From NCBI GenBank assembly GCA_938020445.1, contig CALIIC010000018.1, positions 1-46,690 of the forward strand: a DNA stretch of 46,690 nucleotides, read 5' to 3'. The DNA comes from an uncultured Flavobacteriaceae bacterium. Its GTDB lineage: Bacteria > Bacteroidota > Bacteroidia > Flavobacteriales > Flavobacteriaceae. The notes below the pieces were generated by a model. The model did not search any database. It saw only the letters and a list, made by a program, of their open reading frames with translations, and had not been told where the DNA came from. This document shows positions 6,671 through 16,151 of this stretch, piece by piece (position 1 is the stretch's first letter; each line of letters opens with the position of its first letter). A program made the position numbers and the translations under genes.

Positions 6671-7495
6671 ATGGAACAAATAACTGAATGGAAAGATGTC
6701 GTATTCGAATCATTGAGTACAATTTTAAGAGATATAGCCTCGGCACTGCCCAATGTGGTTGGAGCGATAATTATTCTGCTAGTAGGATGGATCTTGAATA
6801 AGACTATCCGCTTTGTGCTTAAAAAAGTGCTCAGGCTCGCAAAAATTGAACAAGTATCTGAAAAAATTAATGATGCGAAGCTTTTTGGAGATAGTAAGGT
6901 GAAAATCGATATTTCCAAAATTTTGTTGGGTTTTGTCAAATGGTTGTTAACGTTGGTTTTTATCATTGCGGCGGCCGATATTATGAAGTTGACGGTTATT
7001 TCAACAGAAATAGCCAACCTTCTTAGGTACCTGCCTATCTTGCTTAGTGCTCTTGTTATTTTTATGGTAGGACTATTTGCTGCGCAAATGATTAAAAAGG
7101 CCTTGGTTGGTCTTTTTAATTCTATGGGTTTTGGAGGTTCAAAATTGGTTAGTAGCATTGTGTTTTACCTATTGGTGATTTTTGTTACAATAACTTCCTT
7201 GAACCAGGCCGGTATTGATACGACGATCATCACCAGCAATTTTACGCTTGTCATTGGAGCATTTCTTTTGGCTTTTGCCATAGCGTTTGGTCTCGGTTCA
7301 AGAGAAATGGTAGGGAATATTTTGAGTACGTTCTATGCCCGAAAGAGCTTTTCGGTAGGAGATATCGTTACCATAAACGGCACCCAAGGGACCATCCAAG
7401 CAATCGATACCATTTTTGTAACGTTGCTTACCGATGACGGTAAATTGGTCATCCCGATAAAGGAAGTTGTGGAAAATAGAATAAAGGTTGGTTAG
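6671..7495 (+). CDS. Mechanosensitive-channel family protein (MscS/CmpX-like)
   Basis: This is a 274-residue membrane protein with about five hydrophobic helices, near residues 25-47, 82-102, 118-140, 160-180 and 195-217. The final helix runs into the MscS beta-domain signature (GLGSREMVGNILSTFYARKSFSVGDIVTING). The protein stops soon after the beta domain (VVENRIKVG), so the large alpha/beta cytoplasmic vestibule of E. coli MscS is absent. This short form with extra N-terminal helices resembles the conserved-TM-helix/CmpX type. It is the last gene of the ECF operon, 25 bases after the 63-residue gene, and is followed by a strong terminator. The likely role is sensing or relieving membrane tension; a signalling link to the sigma factor is inferred from context. 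Confidence 0.88.
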   Translation: MEQITEWKDVVFESLSTILRDIASALPNVVGAIIILLVGWILNKTIRFVLKKVLRLAKIEQVSEKINDAKLFGDSKVKIDISKILLGFVKWLLTLVFIIAAADIMKLTVISTEIANLLRYLPILLSALVIFMVGLFAAQMIKKALVGLFNSMGFGGSKLVSSIVFYLLVIFVTITSLNQAGIDTTIITSNFTLVIGAFLLAFAIAFGLGSREMVGNILSTFYARKSFSVGDIVTINGTQGTIQAIDTIFVTLLTDDGKLVIPIKEVVENRIKVG

Positions 7496-7506
7496 TTTCA
7501 CTAATA

Positions 7507-7542
7507 GGGTAGAATTGTCCACAATGTTCTACCCTTTTTTTT
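7507..7542 (+). terminator. Intrinsic terminator of the ECF/channel operon
   Basis: GGGTAGAA pairs with TTCTACCC across a partly paired loop (TTGT/ACAA), and eight T residues follow. It is a strong rho-independent terminator 11 bases after the channel stop codon. The rest of 7543-7745, before the CusA gene, holds a 10-bp direct repeat CTACTTTGTT (7586-7595 and 7610-7619) and a -7-like TACTTTTG at 7680-7687. Confidence 0.9.
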
Positions 7543-7745
7543 ATTGGTTCTTCATTTTTTTCGCACTACTTACTATTATATGGAACTACTTTGTTTTAAA
7601 TAATCCCTTCTACTTTGTTAAAATGGTATTTTTTTCTTCTCAAGAAACAAATACAACCACTTTCTTCGCAATCATTTAGTACTTTTGAACGTTAAGGTAT
7701 ACGGGAGTTTCTCGACAAACGGATTGTCTCCTTTTAACGGAAATA

Positions 7746-10700
7746 ATGCTCAATAAGGCTATCAAATTTTTGATTGAAAACAAACTAGTGGCGTGGCTGC
7801 TGGTTGTATTGTTTTTGGTTTGGGGAGGGATACATGCCCCGTTTGACCTTGGTAATGGGCTGTTTCCTTCAAATCCGGTGGCTGTGGATGCCATTCCCGA
7901 TATTGGTGAGAACCAACAAATTGTGTATACCCAATGGGAGGGTAGGTCTCCGCAAGATGTAGAAGATCAGATTACATATCCATTAAGTTCCAATTTGCTG
8001 GGAGTACCGGGAATAAAGACCGTTCGAAGTTCTTCGATGTTCGGCTTTTCAAGTATTTATGTTGTTTTTGATGAAGATGTAGATTTTTATTGGGCTCGTA
8101 GCAGGCTTTTGGAACGCTTAAATTCCTTTCCTAATAACTTGCTCCCTGATGGGGTGAAACCGACTCTTGGTCCTGATGCGACCGCGCTAGGTCAGATTTT
8201 TTGGTATACGTTGGAAGGGCGGGATACCAAAGGGAAGGTTACCGGCGGATGGGACCTTCATGAAATACGGAGTATTCAGGATTTTTATGTAAAAAATGCG
8301 TTGTCTGCCGTAAAAGGGGTTTCCGAAGTGGCTTCTATTGGTGGCTATGTACAGGAATATCAAATTGATGTGAATCCCGAACGAATGCGGCAGTACCAAG
8401 TAGGGCTTTCCGATGTGGTTACAGCAGTTCGGCAAAGCAACAAAGATGTTGGTGCCAAGACCCTGGAAATTAACCAAGCCGAATATTTTGTTCGAGGATT
8501 AGGATACATCAAGAATATTGAAGACATCGAAAATACCGAAGTGCGCACAGCGAATTTTACCCCTGTTCGTATAAAGGATATTGCGAAGGTGGTATTGGGA
8601 CCCGCTGAACGTAGGGGGATTCTCGACAAGGAAGGCGCCGAAGTTGTGGGAGGCGTAGTGGTATCTAGATACGGGGCAAACCCAATGAAGACAATTCAAG
8701 GAGTGCATGGGAAGATGAAAGAAATCGCACTAGGGCTCCCCTCAAAAACCCTGAAAGACGGTCGTGTCTCCAAGCTGACGATTGTACCTTTCTATGATCG
8801 TTCGGAGTTGATAACTGAAACCTTAAACACCCTGGGCGACGCTCTGACGTATGAACTCTTGATTACGATTTTGGTAGTAATCGTACTGTTGTTTAATCTA
8901 CGCATTTCATTTCTTGTTTCCAGTTTGATACCCATTGCCGTCATGATGGTTTTTATAGCTATGAAAGTAGTTGGGGTGGATGCAAATATTGTTGCGCTGT
9001 CAGGAATCGCAATTGCCATAGGTACGATGGTCGATATGGGAATTATTCTGTCTGAAAATATCATTCGGCATTTGGAACGAAATACCGAAAACAAGCCCGT
9101 TGATACGATTGTGTATACGGCAACTACAGAGGTCTCGGGGGCTATTCTTACTGCAGGGTTTACTACAATTATTAGTTTTATACCGGTTTTCACCTTGACA
9201 GGGGCAGAAGGGAAACTCTTTACTCCTTTGGCCTTTACTAAAACGGCGGCCCTTACCGCTTCGATGATGGTAGCGTTATTTTTGATACCACCTTTGGCAG
9301 CGCAACTTTTTGGAAAGAGCGGATCAAAGCGCGTTTTTAGAATCGTAGTCAATGCACTTTTACTTCTACTGGGCGGCATTGTCCTGTTTAAGGGTTTCTT
9401 TGCGGGTGGTGTTCTTGTAGGGTTCGGTATACTTGGTTTTTTAGAGTATTTTAATGCGATTTCAGAGGGTCGGAAAAATCAATTCCAGCGGTATTGGGGT
9501 ATCATATCCATTATCTTGTTACTAGGATATCATTGGCGTCCCCTCGGTTTCGGGAACCATTTGTTCTTCAACTTGCTATTTGTAGGGTTTGTTTGCGCGC
9601 TTGTATTGGGAACTGTTCTGTTTTTCAAAAAGTACTATGAACGCATTTTGGTGTGGGCCTTAAACAATAAGGTGATGTTTTTGTCCATTCCATCCGTACT
9701 CTTGTTATTGGGTACTTTGATACTACTAAATACAGGCAAAGAATTTATGCCTTCTTTGGATGAAGGTTCATATCTCTTAATGCCAAGTTCCATGCCCCAT
9801 GCAGGGGTAAGCGAAAATAAACGGGTATTGTCCCAGTTAGATATGGCCGTAGCTTCGATTCCTGAAATAGAAACGGTGGTCGGCAAGGCGGGTAGGGTGA
9901 GTTCCGCATTGGATCCTGCGCCCTTGTCCATGTATGAGAACATCATCTTTTATAAGCCAGAATATGTACTTGCAGAAGATGGAAAACCCATGCGGTTTAA
10001 GACGAATGAAAAAGGGTTGTTTGAAACGGTTCAGGGGGATTACGTAAAGTCGGGGAGTGGCATTTCCAAAGCAGATTTGGTAGAAAAATCGAATGGAGAT
10101 TTCTATCGTAATTGGCGCCCTGAAATACGGAACAAGGAAGATATTTGGCAAGCGGTATCCCAAGTAACGCAGTTGCCAGGGGTGACCATCGCTCCAAAAT
10201 TACAACCTATAGAAACCCGATTGGTCATGTTGCAGACGGGTATGCGTGCCCCGATGGGAATCAAGGTGAAAGGACAGGATTTAAAGGAAATAGAAGCATT
10301 CGGACTTCAATTGGAGGGCGTCCTAAAGGAAGTGGAAGGCGTTAAGAAAGAAGCGGTATTTGCCGACAGGATCATTGGGAAACCGTATCTTCTAATAGAT
10401 ATCGATCGCGAAAAAATAGGGCGTTATGGTATTCATGTGGCCGATGTGCAAGAGGTGTTGGAAGTTGCTGTGGGCGGTAAGGTGTTGGCGGAAACGGTTG
10501 AAGGCAGAGAGCGGTATGGGGTGCGTGTACGATACCCTCGGGAACTGCGTGCAAGCCCTGAAGATCTCGAAAGAGTATATATGCAATCGAATGAAGGGGT
10601 AGCGGTTCCCCTGAGCGAATTAGTGGCGATTCGCTATGAAAAAGGCCCGCAGCAGATCAAGAGTGAAGATGGCTTTCTAGTGGGCTATGTGCTTTTCGAT

Positions 10701-11435
10701 AAGGCAGAAGGGTTTGCCGAAGTGGCAGTGATACAAAATGCAGAGCGGTTAATAAAGAAACGATTGGAGAGCGGCGCGCTTGTGCAACCAGAAAGGGTTA
10801 GTTACGCCTTTGCCGGCACCTATGAAAACCAATTACGGGCAGAAAAAACACTCACATTTGTGGTACCTTTGGTGCTGTTGGCGATTTTATTGATACTGTA
10901 TTTTCAGTTTCGGTCGGTGTCCATCTCCCTCATGGTTTTTTCGGGAGTTGCCGTGGCCTTCGCCGGAGGTTTTATTTTGATATGGTTGTATGGGCAGTCC
11001 TGGTTTTTGAATTTTGAGGTTGGGGATTTTAATTTGCGAACGCTGTTAAATGTAAAAACGATTAATTTAAGTGTTGCGGTTTGGGTGGGTTTCATTGCCC
11101 TTTTCGGAATTGCCACCGATGATGGTGTTGTAATGGCGACCTATTTAAAACAACGTTTCGATCAAAAAATGCCCAAAGATGTGCGGGCTATTCAAGATGC
11201 CGTATTGGAGGCAGGAAAAAAACGGTTGCGACCCTGTTTAATGACCACGGCAACCACCTTGCTGGCACTGTTGCCTATTTTAATGTCAACAGGACGTGGA
11301 AGTGATATTATGATTCCCATGGCGGTTCCAGGTTTTGGTGGTATGTTGGTTGCTTTGATATCACTTTTTGTCGTACCGGTATTGTTTAGTTGGCGGGCCG
11401 AGGCCGCTTTAAAACGAACTAGTAATAAGGAATAA
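7746..11435 (+). CDS. cusA: CusA/CzcA family heavy-metal RND efflux permease
   Basis: The product has 1229 residues, longer than E. coli CusA (about 1047). It has the RND layout of two 6-helix halves with large periplasmic loops. The proton-relay acids are in TM4 (GTMVDMGIILSENI, Asp430). A methionine corresponding in context to the CusA substrate methionines lies in MLQTGMRAPMGIKVKG (Met828). The extra length comes mainly from an added hydrophobic block around residues 525-630 between the two halves, which seems to insert several helices. It would export Cu(I)/Ag(I) or related ions from the periplasm or cytosol across the outer membrane together with the adaptor encoded one base downstream. 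No outer-membrane TolC-type gene and no two-component regulator are adjacent. Confidence 0.93.
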   Translation: MLNKAIKFLIENKLVAWLLVVLFLVWGGIHAPFDLGNGLFPSNPVAVDAIPDIGENQQIVYTQWEGRSPQDVEDQITYPLSSNLLGVPGIKTVRSSSMFGFSSIYVVFDEDVDFYWARSRLLERLNSFPNNLLPDGVKPTLGPDATALGQIFWYTLEGRDTKGKVTGGWDLHEIRSIQDFYVKNALSAVKGVSEVASIGGYVQEYQIDVNPERMRQYQVGLSDVVTAVRQSNKDVGAKTLEINQAEYFVRGLGYIKNIEDIENTEVRTANFTPVRIKDIAKVVLGPAERRGILDKEGAEVVGGVVVSRYGANPMKTIQGVHGKMKEIALGLPSKTLKDGRVSKLTIVPFYDRSELITETLNTLGDALTYELLITILVVIVLLFNLRISFLVSSLIPIAVMMVFIAMKVVGVDANIVALSGIAIAIGTMVDMGIILSENIIRHLERNTENKPVDTIVYTATTEVSGAILTAGFTTIISFIPVFTLTGAEGKLFTPLAFTKTAALTASMMVALFLIPPLAAQLFGKSGSKRVFRIVVNALLLLLGGIVLFKGFFAGGVLVGFGILGFLEYFNAISEGRKNQFQRYWGIISIILLLGYHWRPLGFGNHLFFNLLFVGFVCALVLGTVLFFKKYYERILVWALNNKVMFLSIPSVLLLLGTLILLNTGKEFMPSLDEGSYLLMPSSMPHAGVSENKRVLSQLDMAVASIPEIETVVGKAGRVSSALDPAPLSMYENIIFYKPEYVLAEDGKPMRFKTNEKGLFETVQGDYVKSGSGISKADLVEKSNGDFYRNWRPEIRNKEDIWQAVSQVTQLPGVTIAPKLQPIETRLVMLQTGMRAPMGIKVKGQDLKEIEAFGLQLEGVLKEVEGVKKEAVFADRIIGKPYLLIDIDREKIGRYGIHVADVQEVLEVAVGGKVLAETVEGRERYGVRVRYPRELRASPEDLERVYMQSNEGVAVPLSELVAIRYEKGPQQIKSEDGFLVGYVLFDKAEGFAEVAVIQNAERLIKKRLESGALVQPERVSYAFAGTYENQLRAEKTLTFVVPLVLLAILLILYFQFRSVSISLMVFSGVAVAFAGGFILIWLYGQSWFLNFEVGDFNLRTLLNVKTINLSVAVWVGFIALFGIATDDGVVMATYLKQRFDQKMPKDVRAIQDAVLEAGKKRLRPCLMTTATTLLALLPILMSTGRGSDIMIPMAVPGFGGMLVALISLFVVPVLFSWRAEAALKRTSNKE

Positions 11436-11436
11436 G

Positions 11437-13131
11437 ATGGAGTTGTTCAAAAAATATGGAGGGTATATAGTGGTGCTGATCGGCGGACTTTTGGTCGGGT
11501 ACCTGAGTGCCGGTGGAGCCGAGGCCACCGAAGACCACCAGCACGACATGGCCAACGAGAAAACAGAGCAATATAGCTGTGCCATGCACCCTCAAATTCA
11601 GCAAGCTGAAATGGGCAAATGCCCTTTGTGTGGTATGGATTTGACCATAGCTTCTATAAACAGCGGTGCCGGAACCAATCAATTTCAAATGACAGAAACG
11701 GCCATGGCCCTTGCAAACATTGAAACCACTGAAATTGGGGTAGGTGATTTGGAAGGGAATACCTTGATCCTTTCGGGAAAAATCGGTTCGAACGAACAGA
11801 CCGATGCGGTGCAAACAAGTATTTTTGATGGAAGAATCGAAGACCTACAAATCAACTATGTTGGGCAGTATATCAAAAAGGGCAATAAAATAGGCATGAT
11901 CTATGCCCCTGAAATGTATACTGCGCAAGATCAGTTATTGACTTCTGCTTCCTACAAGGAAACCCATAAAAAGCTATTTGATCAGGCGCGAAATGCCTCT
12001 GGCTTATGGCGGATGACCGATGCCCAAATAAACCAGGTGTTGAAAACGGGAAAACCCATTTCAAATTTTCCAATTATAGCAGATGTTTCGGGTACGGTTA
12101 CTGAAGTATTGGCATCCGAAGGGAATTTTTATAAACAAGGAGACCCCCTCTTCAAGGTGTCGAACCTGTATACCGTATGGGCGGTCTTTGACGCCTACGA
12201 AAACCAGTTGCCCTTGTTAAAGACAGGGCAGGAAATTCGAATAGGATCCGATACTTTCAATGGGAAAGAGTACAAGGCTAAGATTGCTTTTATTGATCCG
12301 GTACTTGATGCCGCGAACAGAACGGTTGCTGTGCGTGCTACGTTGAAGAACAAGGAAGGACTTTTAAAGCCAGGAATGTTTATTAAGGGAGCAGTCGCGG
12401 TCGATCTTTCGGGGCAGCTACTGACGGTTCCTAAGTCAGCCGTTTTATGGACAGGGAAACGTTCATTGGTATATGTGAAGCCGGACCCTACGAAGGCGGT
12501 TTTTGAAATGACCGAAGTTACCTTGGGAAATGTGATAGGAGATTCATATGCAGTGCTCAATGGCCTCTCTCCAGGGGATGAAGTAGTGGTTAATGGTACC
12601 TTTACGGTGGATGCCGCTGCCCAGTTGCAGGGGAAAAAATCAATGATGGCATTGACGAACAATGTTCCAATTAGCCCAGATGGAGGAATGAATTTCAAGG
12701 GCGATTTCAAGATGAAATTTACAGCAGCACTTCATAAGTATAGTGCTTTAAAAGATGCGTTGGTCGCTTCAAAGCCAATGGAGGTTAGTGTCCAAGCAAA
12801 ACAAATGTTCCAAGCGATCTCTGAAATAGATGCTGGATTGTTAGAGGAAGCAATAGGCTCCCATCTAAAGGAGATGAAACAACATATTGATCAAATTTCA
12901 GGTTCTGCAAGCCTAGAGGAACAGCGAAAAGCGTTTAAGCCCCTATCGGAGAATATGGTTGCCATTGCCACGGTTTTTAGTGACCTGGATCAGCCGATCT
13001 ATGTGCAGTACTGTCCCATGGCCGATACGAACAAAGGCGCTTCCTGGATCAGTTTTCAGAATGAGATACGCAATCCGTATTTCGGGGATGCAATGCTTAC
13101 CTGTGGTAGCATTACCAAAACCATACAATAA
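11437..13131 (+). CDS. cusB: CusB-like periplasmic adaptor with N-terminal metal-binding domain and C-terminal DUF3347
   Basis: The product has 564 residues. An N-terminal membrane anchor (about residues 8-26) is followed by a His/Asp/Met segment. A heavy-metal-binding domain comes next (YSCAMHPQIQ...GKCPLCGMDL, about residues 47-70). The central part is the membrane-fusion core: hairpin plus lipoyl-like and beta-barrel domains, with SGTVTEVLASEGNFYKQGD and VGQYIKKGNKIGMIYAPEM. Residues about 420-560 are a DUF3347-type domain (YVQYCPMADTNKGASWIS), a copper-associated C-terminal extension frequent in Bacteroidota. The adaptor pairs with the CusA permease and passes metal to it. The stop codon is only 2 bases from the stop of the convergent murF gene, with no visible terminator between them. 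Confidence 0.92.
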   Translation: MELFKKYGGYIVVLIGGLLVGYLSAGGAEATEDHQHDMANEKTEQYSCAMHPQIQQAEMGKCPLCGMDLTIASINSGAGTNQFQMTETAMALANIETTEIGVGDLEGNTLILSGKIGSNEQTDAVQTSIFDGRIEDLQINYVGQYIKKGNKIGMIYAPEMYTAQDQLLTSASYKETHKKLFDQARNASGLWRMTDAQINQVLKTGKPISNFPIIADVSGTVTEVLASEGNFYKQGDPLFKVSNLYTVWAVFDAYENQLPLLKTGQEIRIGSDTFNGKEYKAKIAFIDPVLDAANRTVAVRATLKNKEGLLKPGMFIKGAVAVDLSGQLLTVPKSAVLWTGKRSLVYVKPDPTKAVFEMTEVTLGNVIGDSYAVLNGLSPGDEVVVNGTFTVDAAAQLQGKKSMMALTNNVPISPDGGMNFKGDFKMKFTAALHKYSALKDALVASKPMEVSVQAKQMFQAISEIDAGLLEEAIGSHLKEMKQHIDQISGSASLEEQRKAFKPLSENMVAIATVFSDLDQPIYVQYCPMADTNKGASWISFQNEIRNPYFGDAMLTCGSITKTIQ

Positions 13132-13133
13132 GA

Positions 13134-14408
13134 TTATAGTAAATCAAGTACCCGTTCCAGTGCCATACCACGCGATCCTTTAATAAGTAAGTTCCCTTTT
13201 TCTAGCGGATGCTTTTTTAGATAATCTGCAAGCTGCTCAAACGAAGGAAATTTTGGCAGATCGGTAGCGGTTTTGTAAAAGTTGTTTCCTACCAGAAGAA
13301 CAAGTTTAAAATTCATACTTGCCGCGAGTTCGGCAATCTGTTGGTGCTCTATTGCAGCTGTAGCACCTAACTCGAACATGTCTCCCAGTAGAGCAATTTT
13401 ATTAGGGGCATTCATGGCATGCAAATTTTCCAAAGCCGCCTTCATGCTGGTCGGGTTCGCATTGTAAGCATCTAAGATAATCTGCTGCCCTTTCTTGGTC
13501 ATGAGCTGTGAACGATTGTTTTCTGGCTTATAACCTTCCAAAGCCTCTTTGACCTGTTCCAATGGTACATTAAAGTATTTGCCCATAACGATCGCGGCGC
13601 AGCAATTGGTGAAATTATAAGTTCCTATCAATTGGGTCTGAATGGTTGTGTCCTGTACCCGTAATTGTACGAAGGGGTTTGCGCCTAGAAATTCAACTTT
13701 ATAAAATTGTTGGTGTTCTTGGCTAAATCCATATTTGGAAATATAGGTCGCAAGCTTTTCCAATTGGATAGGGTCGTCGGCATTCAAAAAAACCGATTTC
13801 TGATGGGATGTCAAATAATCGTAGAGTTCACTTTTCCCTTTAATGACACCCTCTTCACTACCAAAACCTTCGATATGAGCTTTTCCAAAGTTGGTAATGT
13901 ACCCAAAATCCGGCTGGGCTAAATTACTTAAGAAGTCGATTTCTTTTTGATGGTTGGCACCCATTTCGATCACGGCGATTTCGGTTTCAGGCTCTATGCT
14001 GAGCAGGGTAAGGGGTACTCCGATATGATTGTTGAGGTTGCCCTTTGTCGCAATGGTTTTATACGTTTTTGACAACACCGCATGGATCAACTCTTTGGTG
14101 GTCGTCTTACCGTTGCTACCTGTAAGCGCTATGACTTTTGCCGTACAATGATTCCGATGAAAAGTAGCAAGTTCCTGTAGTGTGGAGAGCACGTCATCTA
14201 CCAGAATAATTTGATCGTTTATTGCGAACTCCGGTTCGTCTACAACCGCATATACCGCACCTTTGGTCAGTGCCTCCGAAGCAAAAGAATTCCCATTGAA
14301 ATTCGCTCCTTTCAAGGCAAAGAATATACTTTTTTTTTGAATTTTTCGGGTATCGGTAGAGACGAGAGGGGAGTCTAAAAAGACTTCATGAAGTCGCGCT
14401 ATGGTCAT
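13134..14408 (-). CDS. murF: UDP-N-acetylmuramoyl-tripeptide--D-alanyl-D-alanine ligase
   Basis: This 424-residue Mur ligase adds D-Ala-D-Ala to UDP-MurNAc-tripeptide in the cytoplasm, the last cytoplasmic step of muropeptide synthesis. The ATP-binding loop is ALTGSNGKTTTKELI (around residue 95). An N-terminal UMAG-binding part (SPLVSTDTRKIQKKSIFFALKG) and the central VIEMGANHQKEIDFLS and LNADDP motifs follow. The C-terminal part has ILDAYNANPTSMKAAL, as in MurF rather than MurE. Length is normal. It lies downstream of gldJ on the same strand, 69 bases away, with a hairpin terminator between them, so it may have its own promoter or rely on read-through. Confidence 0.95.
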   Translation of the reverse strand: MTIARLHEVFLDSPLVSTDTRKIQKKSIFFALKGANFNGNSFASEALTKGAVYAVVDEPEFAINDQIILVDDVLSTLQELATFHRNHCTAKVIALTGSNGKTTTKELIHAVLSKTYKTIATKGNLNNHIGVPLTLLSIEPETEIAVIEMGANHQKEIDFLSNLAQPDFGYITNFGKAHIEGFGSEEGVIKGKSELYDYLTSHQKSVFLNADDPIQLEKLATYISKYGFSQEHQQFYKVEFLGANPFVQLRVQDTTIQTQLIGTYNFTNCCAAIVMGKYFNVPLEQVKEALEGYKPENNRSQLMTKKGQQIILDAYNANPTSMKAALENLHAMNAPNKIALLGDMFELGATAAIEHQQIAELAASMNFKLVLLVGNNFYKTATDLPKFPSFEQLADYLKKHPLEKGNLLIKGSRGMALERVLDLL

Positions 14409-14421
14409 AAAGCAAAAGTAT

Positions 14422-14456
14422 AAAAAAAGTCCTGACTATTTGGTCAGGACTTTTCT
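14422..14456 (-). terminator. Intrinsic terminator between gldJ and murF
   Basis: AAAAGTCCTGAC, loop TATTTG, GTCAGGACTTTT: a perfect 12-bp stem. Read on the minus strand it ends in a U-run from the A-tract at 14422-14428, which suits termination of gldJ transcripts. It overlaps the region where a murF promoter would be expected. Confidence 0.88.
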
Positions 14457-14477
14457 ATTATATGATATTTTTAAAGC

Positions 14478-16151
14478 TTATTTCGCTTTCTTTCCCCTTG
14501 GGGTCTTGTTCTTGGTTTTTGACTTGGAACCTACTCTAGACATGGCACATCTGAACCCGATGTAATCGGTCGCCATATATTGTGGCAGGTATCTTCTTTG
14601 CGCAGGATCTAACCAATAGGCTCGATCTCTCCATGAACCTCCTTTGAATACTCTAACTTCGTCATTGATCAAGGAAGTTCTGTTATTCGATTTGTCATAT
14701 TGACGGTTCAAATTACCGGCAGAGTCACGCTCTACTTTGTGTCTTGGAGAGTCATACATTTGTTTTTTGTTGGAGTCATCTTCTTCCTCTTCATCGCTAA
14801 ATCGGTCAAAAAATCTTGAAGATCCTGGGTCACCATCTCTATAACCTCTATTGTCACTAGAGCTGAAGTTGGTTCTTAAATAGGTTTCGTTTTCATCAAC
14901 CGGCACCATTTTGATTTCTCCTGGCAAGTTCACAGCAACGACCTTCCCGTTTGGTAATGTATCAAACATTACACTATCTCTCAAGATATTCACCTTACCA
15001 TCTTCTCCGATGGCGGTTTTCATGTATATGTTTCCACGGTAGTAGTTAAAGTCACTTATTTCATCATCTACGATAGGTCGATAAACATCCGCTACCCATT
15101 CGGCAACGTTGCCTGCCATATCGTAAAGACCTAGGTCATTTGGCTTGTAAGACATTACCTGAGCGGTAATATCGGCACCATCATCGGACCATCCTGCGAT
15201 TCCACCATAATCTCCTTTTCCTTGCTTAAAGTTGGCAAGTTGGTCGCCACGACCCACTCTATTTCCATTTCTGGTATAATCACCTTCCCAAGGATATTTC
15301 TTTCTACCTCGGTAGTTGTTATATTCTCGAGTACCTTGATTTGCTTGGGCAGCATACTCCCATTCCGTCTCAGTAGGTAATCTATATTCGGGTATGATTA
15401 CACCGCTACTTCTTTTCGCGAAGGTATTCACACTGTCTTTTTTCTGTTTTCCCTGAAGAGAATCAATTTGACCATTGTATACAGATTCCGGTCTGTTCAA
15501 ATACGCCTCTGTACTAAAGGTGCCACTTACCTCACCGGTAGCTGCTTTGTACTTGGCGTCCTTTGCCAAATACCCTTCTCTTTCCAAAAGAACTTCATTC
15601 ACTCGGTCGGTTCTCCACTCTGCGAATTGGGTCGCTTGGATCCAGTTAACACCTACTACGGGGTACTCTGCATAGGCAGGGTGTCTTAAGTAGTTATTTG
15701 TCATGGTCTCATTAAATCCTAAACGGTTTCTCCATACCAACGTATCGGGAAGTGCACCCTTATAAATATTGGTATACATCGGATTTTCTGGAGGGTATAC
15801 ACTCTTCAAATAATCTAGGTATTCCAAATACATTACATTGGTCACCTCAGTTTCATCCATGTAGAAAGACTGAACGTGTTGCGAGGTTGGGGTATTATCC
15901 CAGTCGTGCATCACATCATCTTGTACCTTTCCTTTGGTGAACGTACCTCCTTCAACAAATACAAGACCTGGAGCCGTTTCTTGCTCTTTGAAATCCGTAT
16001 TGTATTGGAAACCACCTTCCTTGGCGTTAATTTTCCATCCGGTCGCTCTGGATACATCTTTGGAGCCAGAGGACTTCTTACAGCTGGTAACTGTAAAGCC
16101 GCCTGCGACTACCGCACAAGAAAGTACAACTTTGATAAACTGTTTTTTCAT
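14478..16151 (-). CDS. gldJ: Gliding-motility/T9SS lipoprotein GldJ
   Basis: The product has 557 residues, the usual GldJ size. The signal peptide ends in a lipobox (TVTSC, Cys24). The body is a formylglycine-generating-enzyme/sulfatase-modifying-factor fold: LVFVEGGTFTKGKVQDD near residue 62, MDETEVTNVMYLEYLDYL, YRLPTETEWEYAAQANQG, LGLYDMAGNVAEWVADVY, and RVFKGGSWRDRAYWLDP near the end. A basic tail closes the protein. GldJ lines helical tracks below the outer membrane and is needed for gliding and, through GldK, for type IX secretion in Flavobacterium johnsoniae. The FGE active-site cysteines are not evident, fitting a structural role. The usual divergent neighbour, porU, is not here. Confidence 0.96.
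   Translation of the reverse strand: MKKQFIKVVLSCAVVAGGFTVTSCKKSSGSKDVSRATGWKINAKEGGFQYNTDFKEQETAPGLVFVEGGTFTKGKVQDDVMHDWDNTPTSQHVQSFYMDETEVTNVMYLEYLDYLKSVYPPENPMYTNIYKGALPDTLVWRNRLGFNETMTNNYLRHPAYAEYPVVGVNWIQATQFAEWRTDRVNEVLLEREGYLAKDAKYKAATGEVSGTFSTEAYLNRPESVYNGQIDSLQGKQKKDSVNTFAKRSSGVIIPEYRLPTETEWEYAAQANQGTREYNNYRGRKKYPWEGDYTRNGNRVGRGDQLANFKQGKGDYGGIAGWSDDGADITAQVMSYKPNDLGLYDMAGNVAEWVADVYRPIVDDEISDFNYYRGNIYMKTAIGEDGKVNILRDSVMFDTLPNGKVVAVNLPGEIKMVPVDENETYLRTNFSSSDNRGYRDGDPGSSRFFDRFSDEEEEDDSNKKQMYDSPRHKVERDSAGNLNRQYDKSNNRTSLINDEVRVFKGGSWRDRAYWLDPAQRRYLPQYMATDYIGFRCAMSRVGSKSKTKNKTPRGKKAK

Noticed and set aside
6652..7158. 168-codon minus-strand ORF opposite the channel gene
   Set aside because: It is a mirror frame of a membrane-protein gene; the plus-strand frame has clear MscS features.
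7488..7679. 63-codon plus-strand ORF after the channel gene
   Set aside because: It runs through the strong terminator at 7507-7542, its hydrophobic look comes from T-rich DNA, and it has no homologous feel or context.
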